Position numbers and translations under genes: made by a program. Under the pieces are notes generated by a model, which did not search any database, was not told the DNA's origin, and worked only from the letters and a program-made list of their open reading frames with translations. From Lepiota brunneoincarnata (taxonomy: Eukaryota > Basidiomycota > Agaricomycetes > Agaricales > Agaricaceae): a stretch of DNA of 64,000 nucleotides. Position 1 is the stretch's first letter. The number at the start of each line of letters is the position of its first letter. Of the stretch, positions 54,803 to 64,000 are shown piece after piece. The stretch is from positions 211,637-275,636 of the forward strand of contig JAEBUN010000048.1 in NCBI GenBank assembly GCA_023014365.1. Direction: 5' to 3'.

Positions 54803-55275
54803 GGGATGAAGCCTAGCCTGCATGCAGAATTGGTTCCTGCACACATTTGTACTTAGATTCTGAAGTGAAAGTGAAGGGAAACCATGTGAAACCCATCCAA
54901 AAGAAAATCGAAACGATAGCGGCTCCGTTGGCCTGGGCGCTCCCAGTTTCTTGATCCGGGGTTTGATCCGGGTGGGGCAGTCGTTACATGTGCAGCCTCT
55001 TAGGGACTTGTTCTCTTGAGAGAACTAAGCTACAACGGTGTGGAGAGCGCTCCCAGGTGCTATGGTCCAAGATTCGTCCCTTAGTCTTCGTTTTTTCTCA
55101 GTTTCTCAGACGCACTCGTTCGTTGGCACAGCCACAACCATCGCGTGACCAAGGTTCGTTTCCTATATACGGTAACCGTGACTTTCTTTCGCGCTGTCCC
55201 AAGCCCGCCAACCCTACCCATACCTGGAAACGCTTGGCACTGATCTTGAACCCATCGCGCCCACAAGCTTGCAAA
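54803..55275. repeat. Spacer with repeat fragments and palindrome
   Basis: 54829-54860 resembles 21828-21858 (TGCAGAAT...CCTGCACACATTTG). 54925-54995 resembles part of the 51.9-kb dispersed repeat (CTTGATCCGG, GGGGCAG.CGTTACATGT). GTTCTCT TG AGAGAAC palindrome at 55010-55025. No gene. Confidence 0.5.
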
Positions 55276-57708
55276 ATGCAATTCATCGAATGCGCCCCCA
55301 ATGGAGACGGTCAGGTCAAGCCCGTAGCTCCGTAAGTCGTTTCCGATCAGATTCTCCAATATTAATTATAGATCTGCCTGTTAGTATCACCAATCCGGAC
55401 GCGCCGGAGGAGCAGAGGAAGAGGAAGAAAGCGGAACGAATGAGGGCCAAAAGGTTGGTGCCGGAGAAGCCACAGACCGCGATTCTGACCATTTCCCGTT
55501 AGGGCCAGGGACAGGGAGGAAAGGGCTCAAAAAGCGTGAGATTTGCTTTTCATACGCGTCTATGTCCACTCATGGATAGCAGCCGGGCGGAGGGGTCGGG
55601 GTCAAGCCCGGCCAAGAAAAAAAGAAAGGCGGAGTGAGTGCTTGCCTGTACCTTCGCCGCTGATCTCAACTCCCTTCCACTTAGGGCTGCACAATACGAC
55701 ACGGCGGGGGCAAGCCATGCGCCGGGTGATATTGTAATGCGTTCACCGACGCCTGAGGCGGTCAACGGGGGCGAAATGTGTCCGCCAGCCCTCGGTGACC
55801 TGGCGGCCGGACTGATTACAATGCGTTCACCGACGCCTGAGGCTGTCAACGGCGACGGCGAAATGGGTCCGCCAACCCTCGCTGATCCGGCGGCGGCCAG
55901 AGGTGTTGCAATGCGTCCACCCACGCCTGAGGTCGTGAATGGCAGCGAGGTGGGTCCGCCAGCCCTCACCGACCCGGCGGCCGGAGCTGTTGGTCAAGAA
56001 GAAGAAGGGCCCTCGCAGGAACCCTCACGCGCGGCAGTCAAGCGTGATTGGGTGACAGGAGTGCTCGGGGAGGAAATTTCCCAAGATGCGCCGACAGTTG
56101 AGTGGGCAAATGGAACGAAGACGGTGCTGCCGTTCATTCCAAGCAATGATGGGGAGGACAGAAATGTACTGTATAAGGTGGGTATTTTTTCTATATAGAA
56201 AGCATGTACATAGGCTGAGATTTGAACTATAGGATGAGAAAGCGGTGAGACTGTTGGCGGAACGGGCAGTGGACTGGGAAGGGTGCGAGTTCGTGAGATG
56301 TCTCCGAGGAAGTCAGGATGGGAACGCGGGGGACCTTGTGGAGGAGTGCCGGCACCTCCTGGCTAGGGGGTTTGTGGTAGTAGTGAAGGACTTTGAACGG
56401 AGGAGGCCTGAACCACTCACGCTGGAGTTCCTGGAGAAGAGAAAGCTGGAGGTGAATCACCTTCCAAGGGACTTTCATGGTAAGAAGTATGGTTCTAGCA
56501 AGGGGATGGAATGGGCTAATGTCTGGCTCAGATGCGATGTTGAGGGCAGTTGAACCTAGCCAGCCGTACCACTTGGGGACGCTGAGTGAGTTCTTGGGAA
56601 ATGTGAGGAATCAGAACGTGGTCCAGTGCATCCTGGATCTGCCTTCCCCCGACCTGAACCGTCCGGCGATAGCAGAGTGAGTGTATAGGATTGTGTGGAT
56701 AGGCAGCTGGGCTTAAACTGGTTACCAGAGGTCTAGATGATGCGACGCCGGCGCTCCTGTTCTCCTGCACAGATGTGTTGCAGGCTCCGCCGGGGAAATG
56801 CCAGGGGCACGCGCTGAAGAGCAGGAAATGGGAGCTCATCCACCACGGTGGGTTTCACACATATGCGCACAAGGATGCGGATGGGCATGGGACGTTCGTG
56901 CGGGTGCTGTCAGGGGTGAAAATGTGGGTGGTGATTCGGCCAGAAAAAGTTGTGGGGGCGAAAGGCAAGGGGGAGCTGAATAGGGCGAACGAGGTGATGG
57001 TGAAAGTTGGGATTGATGAGAGGAACGGGGAGGAAGTTGCAGGATGGCTGGACACGGCGACTGAGGCGTCGTTGATTCAGGCTGAACCGGGAGATCTGGT
57101 GCAAGTACCCCCTGTTTTTTACTTAGAGAAAGGATGCTAAAAGCAGGGCAACAGAATCATGCCGCCTGGAACGTGGCATGAAGTGTACACGCCATGCAAA
57201 AGTTTTGCTACGGGGGGGCACTTCATCTCGTACGACACGATGCATCTGATGGAGGCCTCCCGGCGGTTTGACCACACGAAGGGCAAGGCGTCTACGAATG
57301 CACACCATCCGGAGCTGTTTACCACGCTGTGCTATATGACGGTGGCGATGCTGCGGACAGATGGCAGAAGTGAGTTCTGGTGATCTTGGATCTGGATTGG
57401 TGGAAGTAACCTGTGCTGTAGGGTTTTTGAAGAAGCCGGTTGTTTCGCTATGCAAGATGGTAATACACCCGAACGCTTACACGCAGCAGGGTGTGGGGAA
57501 TGAGAGGTGGAAAGAGGAGTCTGAGAAGGAGGCCAAGGTGCTTGCGACCAAGGTGGCGAAAGCGATCCTTAAACTGGATGCTGCGTACTCTCGGGATGAT
57601 TTCCTATTCCAAGGGAAGGATTGGATGGATCCGTTGGATGAGATAGACCTGAGGCCGGTGTTCGGTCAGTTTGAGGGTGGAGCGGGGAGCATTAGAAGGG
57701 GGGGGTAG
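55276..57708 (+). CDS. JmjC-domain protein with NLS and internal repeats
   Basis: 660 aa from ten exons: 55276..55331, 55385..55453, 55503..55535, 55580..55633, 55685..56177, 56233..56479, 56532..56676, 56729..57104, 57147..57369, 57422..57708 (1983 nt, all phases fit). A basic N-terminus (EEQRKRKKAERMRAKR, PAKKKRKAE) looks like a nuclear signal. Three imperfect repeats of about 28 residues follow (RSPTPEAVNG, MGPP(T/A)L.DPAA), encoded near 55737-55985. The JmjC fold is at 56729-57369: KWELIHHGGFHTYAHKDADG (HxD ligands), FVRVLSGVKMWVVI, EPGDLVQGNRIMPPGTWHEV (third His) and FATGGHFISYDTMHL. JmjC proteins are Fe(II)/2OG hydroxylases, often histone demethylases; the fungal PPGTWHEVYTP group is uncharacterised. 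The donor after residue LVQ (57105) could instead be at 57099. Confidence 0.85.
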
Positions 57709-59565
57709 TAAATTATGTTTATTTATAGAAATAGAAAGGGTTGGGGGGCTGGTGTTCTGGACGTGGTGAAAGTGTGCTAGTTAATGTGGATGAGAGGCTG
57801 GTGTGGGGAAGGAAGGAGGGCTGAGGCTCTCCTACAGGTGGATGGGGTCGGGGCAGAAAGAGGGGAGGGAAAGAGAATGGAAAGATGATGGGCGAAATGT
57901 GTGAGTGGAGAACTGGTATCTGGGATTTAGACTGCCAGTTGGATGGGGCAGTGGTTGGACATGCAGGGGCATGGGTACCTGTACAGGACCATCCCGTCTT
58001 CCAGTACAGGTAGCACCCGTCAGACGAGACCGGGGAGACAACGGCGATGGGGACACGCTCGGGGCTGGTTCACGACGCAAAACAGGCCAAACGCGACCAG
58101 TATGGACAGGTGATGCAAGGGACAGATCGCATGGGCGAATCTGCTAAGCCTTCTCGTGGTTTCTGTAGACCACCTGGTAGTATAAAAACCAGCTAGAAAG
58201 AGGTAGCGATCTATGTACTCAAGGCCGTGTGCCTCTCATTCTTGTTCTCTCGCTGAGTCTCTCCACTCCCCCCCTCGGGGTCAAAAGCTTTGCGGCCGAC
58301 GGACGCAGTGGTGCTCGCCTACCAAGCGGACTTTCCTCTGTTCACGAGAGGGCAGAGACAAGGACGGTGGGGACGGGGGACCAAGAAGGGGCAGGGACAA
58401 GATGATGCAAGGGACGGATGGCATAGGGGATTCTCTGCGGGAGCTCGGTTAGGAAATGATCAGGGTGTCCGGGGTGTGCTCTTGTTGTTACGGGTTGGGT
58501 TGGATGGGGTTCGAAGGGTGTGGTGCTGGTAGGCAAGGGGGGTGTAGGGCAAAGTGGTTGACTGTGGGACAAAGGCTAGTAGTAATGTAGAGGGGCGCCG
58601 TGTGTTGGAAATGCAAACTCGTGGCGAGTTTCACGGAATGCCGGGGGGTCCAAACGTTGATTACTTGGCCCCAGTTTCCGGTGTTTCGGCTGACGATCTT
58701 TTTCTCTTATGTAAAGGGTAGCTTTTATTGTTCCGTATTTAGGTTAAACAAGGTAGCTCGAATGACCGGCAGGGTCAGTTCTCGCGCATACGAGTCTCTG
58801 AGGCTAACGACACTCGTATTCTAACACCGTGGGGTTTGGCGATGGCGTGGCGCCTGTGGGCCGTACAGACGGGGGGCGGTGGGCGGAGGCTCCGCCTGCA
58901 GTGGGGTTTAGAGACTTGTGAGGGAGGAAAGGGGCTCGCGAGTGGAACTTGAGGCGGGCTCCCTCGCCACGATTGTGCTATCGATGGGGACGTGCGTGGA
59001 CTGGTGGCACAATGCGCCTCTGATGTGGAAACATTGTTTATTGATTTCTTTATTTCATGTACATAGGAGTAGATAGATTTCTCGCTCTCATGGATCGTAG
59101 GTGAGGCGTGTCCGTTAAATACTGATAGTCTTGGTTACTGGATTATGTTATATATTCGGTGTCCGACGTATGTACTGCGCGCTTGTATTGTGGTTAGTCT
59201 CATCCTCTAGGGTAGTTCTGATGGCTGGTTGGGTAGATACTGATTCTTCTCCGTTGGCGAGGTATTCGGGGGGACGGGATTCAGGTGTCGAGATTTCTTT
59301 GGCTGATTGGTATCTGGTTTAACCATGTTGAGGGCTGGGGAGGCAAAAGTGATTACCAGCTAACCTGTAGGACTAGGTCCGGAGAGTGTGAGGTTCTCGG
59401 TATGGGGGATACTCACTAAAAAGGGTTGGTGTTAGGCTTTAAGCCTAGTGCTAGTCAATCATGTTGAGTTGGGTGTTTATGAAGCGTTTCACTCGGGGCA
59501 GGCCCAAAATTGTGATTGAAGAGTTATTGTTCATTCGTTTTTGGTTCGGTTGTCTGTTCCTCCCC
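57709..59565. other. Spacer, 1.9 kb, G/T-rich + strand
   Basis: No gene supported. A TATA-like AGTATAAAAACC at about 58179-58190 precedes a pyrimidine-rich stretch (58230-58280), but no coding region follows. 57940-57970 (GGGGCAGTGGTTGGACATGCA) resembles the dispersed repeat of 39.8/51.9 kb. The + strand becomes strongly T/G-rich beyond about 59100. Confidence 0.4.
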
Positions 59566-60400
59566 TTAAGGTAGGTTGTTTTTCTCTTTAGGTCTGTTCA
59601 TCTCTATTCGTTTGGTTACTTCTCTTTCTTTTTCGTTTACTGTTGTTAGGTGATTCTTTTGTCCCCATTTTGCTTTGTAGTTTCTTATTGCTTGTTTTCT
59701 CTTTTCGTACGGTACTCTTTCTGTTATTTTCCAGTCTATGTCTAGTTTCTCTTTCATCATTGGGTTCCATGGATCTGTTAGTGTTTTGTCTGTATGTTCC
59801 GTTTCGTTTATTACGCTTTTGTATTTTTCTGTTATGTTTCTTGTTGTCGTATCGTTTTCGTTCTTCTGGCCTATTATGACGGCTCCTATTCCCATTAGAA
59901 TGCGTATGTTTGGTTTGACCCAGGGTGTGTCGTCTGTTGACTTTGTCCACGTTTCTTCTAGGTGTTTCCATATTTTCGTTGTTCCTTTTTTACATTTGAT
60001 TCTATTGGTCCGCAAGCGCATAAAGCCCTTTCTTCTAGTCCTGGGATTCTCATGAAGTATTGTCCGCATTTTATTCTGTTGTGTATTATCTTCCATATGA
60101 AGTCTGCGATCTTGTATGGTATTATTCCTTTGTTTAGGCCTAACCCTAAGTTCTTTTCTGTTGGTCTGATGTTGAGGGCTTCTTCTATGTGTGCTTTCGG
60201 TTTCTCTATGTTGTTTCTCGTTGTTCTTGTACCTGGGTTGCGCTTTTTTTCTTTTATTATTAGATTATATGCTGTATCATGTTCTAACGGTTGGAGTCTT
60301 GCCCCTCGCCATTCAAAGGTCTCGTGGAGTCTTTTTTCGCTCTGGGTTCTCTCCTAAATGGAATTTTGTTGGTTTGTCTGGTAGTTCATGTGTGTGCTTT
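59566..60400 (-). pseudogene. Non-LTR retrotransposon tail (RNase H/zinc-knuckle region), decayed
   Basis: Two overlapping - strand frames together read like the C-terminus of a basidiomycete LINE-type polyprotein: GARLQPLEHDTAYNLIIKEK, HIEEALNIRPTEKN, IIPYKIADFIWKIIHNRIKC, MRIPGLEERALCACGPIESN (zinc-binding CxC...ES block), then after a frameshift near 59985-60030 KKGTTKIWKHLEETW and NPMMKEKLDIDWKITERVPY. Order and spacing fit the family, but stops and frame changes show decay. Strongly A-rich on the coding strand, unlike surrounding genes. It is cut off on its right by the telomere-like tract before copy D. Confidence 0.6.
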
Positions 60401-60541
60401 TATGCATTTGAATTGTGTTGGGCATTGTGTTTTTCTTAGTCTGTTAGGCCTGGGGAGGGATTGGTGGGTGGGACTGGTGTGGAGAGGGAAGGGTTAGGGG
60501 GTTAGGGAAGGGGGGACTAAAACACGAGTCGCGACGGTGGG

Positions 60542-60606
60542 GCGCAACGGGTTGTTGGGGTTTCCAACTACCCACCCGTTTCGTCTTATAAAGACTCATC
60601 AGGCGC
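60542..60606 (-). ncRNA. Hammerhead ribozyme, copy D
   Basis: Identical in layout to copies A-C; predicted cleavage between 60546 and 60545. About 35 nt from the left telomere-like junction. Confidence 0.88.
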
Positions 60607-61577
60607 ACGATATCCGTCAGATACCTGCCGTCCAATCGATTGTCGCCGATAGCGATCGATTGCGATTTTGATCGATAGATCAAAATCCGCGGAACGTATT
60701 TATAATCCCCCCGTTAATAACAGGTGAAAATAGGATTAAAAACTTAACTTCGAGTTTCAAAACTTACCGCGCTGACTTAGACGCGCGCTTGCGTCTGGGA
60801 AAAGTCACGTGATCGTGCGACCGGTCACGTGCCATCGGGCTATGTTACCCGACGACGGAACAATCCGGGCCGGGGTAGGGCCGTCACGTGACAACGTAAC
60901 AAGGTGCACTTTCGCACGGGGTCCAAGCGTGAGAACTTGTGAAACCCGGCACCGGTGACATGATTAACCGGTGGCGGTGTACTTGCCTTAGATGGCTATC
61001 CTTCCCACGGGTCTGCTAGAGGACGCCCCGCCCGACCGAGCCGGTTAGGTCCGGTTAGGTTCGGGTTCGGGTTAGGGGGTAACATAGTATTAGTATGCCG
61101 CCCTCGTCGGGAAGGTAAGGTAGTACTTACCGCAAGGAACGCTCCGCACGGCATATAACCGGCGTTTTAAAGCGAGTTAACCGCCATCAGGGGTCGAACT
61201 TACGTTGTTTACCGTTTACGCGAAAGTTACTATTCGAAAGACTTAGGAAGGGGGCATAACCGCCCCCCCAGACGTGGTTCCGGGTTACGCCGCACCATCA
61301 CACCCAAACCGATAAAAGGCCACCTATTTAAAAACCTGTTTTCGCGTGCTGCGATCGAAGCGCAGGTCGTGCAACCCCGAAGTCTTCTAACAACGAGGTC
61401 CCAGGAAGGTTACTCAAGATCAGCAAATATGGGCCGGCCGACATACGGGAATCACCCCGCAGAGGTCGGTACCCGAACGCCCAGGGATTTCCCCATTTGG
61501 GCGCCGACTTGGTACCAGTCGCCGCAGCTAGGTCGTGCGGACAACTACGGCTGGCATGGTATACCACGTAAGCCATA

Positions 61578-63116
61578 TCAATCGAAGTTCGCAATCGCGA
61601 TCCACGGATCAGGCGTCTTCTCACGGTGGTGTTCTACCGCCGGAGCGGAAGAAGAGGCCACGGGAGCCCGAGCTTCGGCGAAGAAGTCGGTTATTAACGC
61701 CTGGCGGTCGCGCCGCGCGAGAACAGAAGCACGCCAAATTGACGTAAGGTCCATTATCTGTCGGGTTCTTTTCTTCGAAACCAACAGACGGCGACCGAAG
61801 AGACCGAGTCTATCTAGGCGTAAGAAAGGTCCTTGCCAACCCGAATCTAAACACCAATCCTTTGCACACTCCGCCAAGTCAGCCTCGGCTTCAGCACGCG
61901 GGATCTTAGTAAAGAGACGCATCAACTCGGACGCCTTCTTAGGGATACCCAGTTTGGTCAGATCGTACGGAAGCGGTACGTTATTCCGCCCCCGGACGTC
62001 TGCACGGGCGAAGACATTCATTGCCTGCGCCCACCCAGTCTTCATACTGTCCTCAAGTTCGTGAGCATTAAACATGTCCCAGGATATGTTGTATTCGCTT
62101 TTTAGCACAAGCACGCCATTCGCTGGCGGTACGGACTCCCTTAGCCGTACATCCCAACGTGCTCGGTAGTTATCGCGAAGCCAAGCGGCGATCAACAATG
62201 GAGGGTAGCCACGCGCGATGTAGATATCCGAAGCTTCTCTACATGCCTTCACGTAATCGTCGAAACGCGAAGAAAGCGCGGCAAGCCTCGACAGCTCTGA
62301 TACAAACGTCCCTTTCTTAACGTAAAGGGGATGAAAGCTGATCCAAGGAATGCGCTCAAAGTGGTTCATCGGTTTCCTATACGCCTTATGGTGGAGGCGA
62401 CCGTTTGCCGTAAACAGCATCATGTCTAGGAACACCATGTATTGATCCGAAGATGACCACATAATGGTACAGTTATCGAACATCAAATTATCTCTGAGTA
62501 GCCGTAAGGCATCCTCCTCTCGATACGCATACACGAGAGCGAGACAATCGTCGATGTAGCGTCCGTAGAACGCTACGTCGGGTGACCGCAGGGCTGCGCA
62601 CTCCTCCTCGAAGTGTACGCCGTAGATGTTCGCGAGATCGGGGCTAGAAGCCACACCCATCGCTAGACCACGGGCCTGACGGTAATATTTACCCTGGAAC
62701 TGTACCAGTAAGTTGTCGTCCGCTGCCCGCATGCATTCCCGTAACAGCTGTACTTTAGCTGCTGCATGCGTTGCGTCGAAGTCAGCATCTTCGACTTCCG
62801 GCTCTGACTCGGCTAACCAACGGGTGTAATATTCTTCGGCATAGGAGTGTGCCTTCTGAACATCCACGTGTGGATAGAACGCGACGACGTCGCCCGAGAC
62901 AAAGTATAGACGCTTGAGCATACCGTTCTCGAATCGGAACTGCGGTAGCGACAACTTGCTCAATTTTATCGCCAGATCCTTAGATCCATGTATAACGTAC
63001 GGCGCCGATTGGATAATCGGTTTGAGACTTTTGCTTACGTACTTCCCTGCAGGCCCTTGCGGGACGGAGTGGCACGGTAAAATTGGCCGGGCAGCTACCG
63101 GTGTCTTATGTATTTT
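61578..63116 (-). pseudogene. Reverse transcriptase of copy D, N-terminally truncated
   Basis: 512 element-derived codons from KIHKTPVAARPILPCHSVP to the stop, all open. The frame continues 19 codons further into telomere-like DNA and copy E, but those residues are not part of the protein. Contains motif A (SGDVVAFYPHVDV), GLAMGVASSPDLANIYG, YIDD and the C-terminal element-specific region. The N-terminal ~685 residues are missing, so it lacks a natural start. Intact catalytic core, no frameshift. Confidence 0.85.
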
Positions 63117-63905
63117 AGGGTTAGGGTTAGGGAAGAAGGAAATATACGACTGAGCCGGTGGACTTGGGCGCAACGGGGTCGTAAGTTAGTACGATCACCC
63201 ACCCGTTTCGTCCTTATATCGGACTCGTCAGGCGCACGATTAGTCCATCAGACTTACCATCCGTCCAATCGGAAAACGTTCCGGGCTTACCGATCGGGAT
63301 TGCGACATTTGCTGTGCAATCCGTGGAACAGCTTACTTAACGAAGCTAAAAATAACTCACATTTTTCACCGAGGGAATATGCACGTGACCACGTGATCAC
63401 GCTGAGAAAAATCACGTGACCGTGGGAACTTACACGGGCGACTAACTCCGCGGAAGTCGGACTTCCCACGGGGTCGGGCTTACCTCAGCGCACAGGTCCG
63501 AGTGCCTCCCAAAAGACTTACATCTCCGCCCTAACCGGGCATCAAATGCTACCGTAAGAAATTCACACGAGCATCCGGGCCGACAGGCCCGGGTGAGTTA
63601 TTCATAGGACATGACGTACCTATGAGCGCACACTTACCAAAACGGTTATATCTTCGCACGGTCCTAGAAAGGAAGCCCCTTCCTACGCCTTCGCCGAGTT
63701 GCGTAAAGGGCTCGGTTAGGTTTCGGTTAGGGTTAGGGGTTTTCCCACGGTTAGTGTGGGTCCTCTCTGATGCGAAGGTAAGATAAGTGCTTACCGCAAA
63801 GTTCCACGACGGATCCGCTGCCGTAAATATTCAGCGCGCACCGTAAGGGAATAAAGCTAGGGATAAACATGATAACGAACGATCCGCCGCGTTGGGTAGA
63901 TGTAC
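63117..63905 (-). mobile_element. Penelope-like copy E: 3' end only, divergent family, telomere-capped
   Basis: About 770 bp of 3' UTR from a clearly different lineage, attached to AGGGTTAGGGTTAGGG (63117-63132) at the broken end of copy D and capped directly by telomere repeats at 63906. It retains a hammerhead ribozyme with compensatory changes, three CACGTG sites, the GGTAAG...CTTACC hairpin (63777-63795) and an internal telomere-like stretch (63713-63740). No coding sequence remains, so this is probably a new element reverse-transcribed for only ~0.8 kb, or one later eroded and healed by telomerase. Confidence 0.8.
63168..63235 (-). ncRNA. Hammerhead ribozyme, copy E (covarying variant)
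   Basis: On the - strand: GCGC, CTGACGAG (variable position 7 is C instead of U), stem II GTCC GATATAA GGAC, GAAAC, stem III AACGGG/CCCGTT with a different inner hairpin TCGTA/TACGA, then U17 and GCGC. Stems II and III differ in sequence from copies A-D but keep pairing. Predicted cleavage between 63172 and 63171. Confidence 0.88.
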
Positions 63906-64000
63906 TTAGGGTTAGGTTTTAGGGTTAGGGGTTTAGGGTTAGGGTTAGGGTTAGGGTTAGGGTTAGGGTTAGGGTTAGGGTTAGGGTTAGGGTTAGGGTA
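63906..64000 (+). repeat. Telomere, TTAGGG repeats
   Basis: Begins with slightly irregular units (TTAGGGTTAGGTTTTAGGG, GGGGTTTAGGG) then about 11 exact TTAGGG units to the end of the window. G-rich strand runs 5'-3' outward, so the window ends at or near the physical chromosome end. Confidence 0.98.

Larger units (their letters stand above)
60490..63116 (-). mobile_element. Penelope-like retroelement copy D (5'-truncated)
   Basis: Subfamily 1, very close to copy A. Left edge GGGTTAGGGGGTTAGGG (60491-60507), then the 3' end with ribozyme, UTR to 61577, coding 61578 to 63116. It stops inside the PKIHK motif and continues as AGGGTTAGGGTTAGGG into copy E. No CACGTG or hairpin element is missing. 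Compared with A it retains about 940 bp more of the coding region. Confidence 0.87.

Noticed and set aside
58179..58280. TATA-like site plus pyrimidine tract as a promoter
   Set aside because: No coding region or RNA gene follows within reach, so I did not annotate it as a promoter.
59566..60096. Stand-alone 176-aa lysine-rich protein on the - strand
   Set aside because: Joined with the neighbouring frame it matches the tail of a non-LTR polyprotein, so it is a relic and not an independent gene.

Overview
This is the right-hand end of a fungal chromosome. The last ~95 bases are TTAGGG telomere repeats on the + strand. Protein genes are cut by many short (about 48-80 nt) GT-AG introns, and the families present (SEC31, P450, HPP, BBE-like FAD oxidase, JmjC, TET/JBP-like oxygenase) fit a filamentous basidiomycete, probably an Agaricomycete. 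I cannot place it more finely from sequence alone.

Layout. (1) 1-26.5 kb is ordinary gene space: the 3' part of SEC31, an intergenic gap, a nine-exon cytochrome P450 (- strand), an HPP-family membrane protein, two paralogous four-TM proteins flanking an F-box gene and a hidden six-exon RPL37 gene, a decayed PHO84-like phosphate transporter, and a secreted FAD-dependent oxidase. (2) 26.5-28.0 kb is non-coding, with a degenerate tandem duplication. (3) 28.0-37.47 kb is a head-to-tail stack of three Penelope-like retroelement copies (A, B, C). They resemble the endonuclease-deficient, telomere-attached Athena/Coprina type. All read on the - strand, so their 3' ends face the centromere and their 5' ends the telomere. 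Each 3' end sits directly on a short GGTTAGG tract. Copy B has an intact 1197-codon reverse transcriptase. (4) 37.5-60.5 kb is a repeat-rich accessory block with minisatellites, a 60-bp satellite, palindromes and two small multi-exon genes. Its core is four consecutive + strand genes: a zinc-finger/tyrosine-recombinase-like/RecQ-like-helicase fusion, an unknown 446-aa protein, a TET/JBP-like 2OG oxygenase and a JmjC protein. A decayed non-LTR retrotransposon tail follows. (5) 60.5-63.9 kb holds two more Penelope-like copies (D, E), then the telomere.

How it fits together. The five retroelement copies look like layers added to successive chromosome ends. Each carries a hammerhead ribozyme about 35-45 nt from its 3' end. 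Because copies stack head to tail, the 3' region of one copy (CACGTG cluster plus ribozyme) lies just upstream of the next copy's coding region. In C/B, ribozyme cleavage would leave a leader of about 100 nt before B's start codon. This suggests a telomere-maintaining retroelement in which a new copy supplies the promoter and 5'-end processing for the older one, as HeT-A does in flies; that part is inference. The second candidate system is the recombinase-helicase fusion with its chromatin-type oxygenase neighbours. Splice sites were read by eye from GT-AG and frame continuity; unresolved ones are stated.
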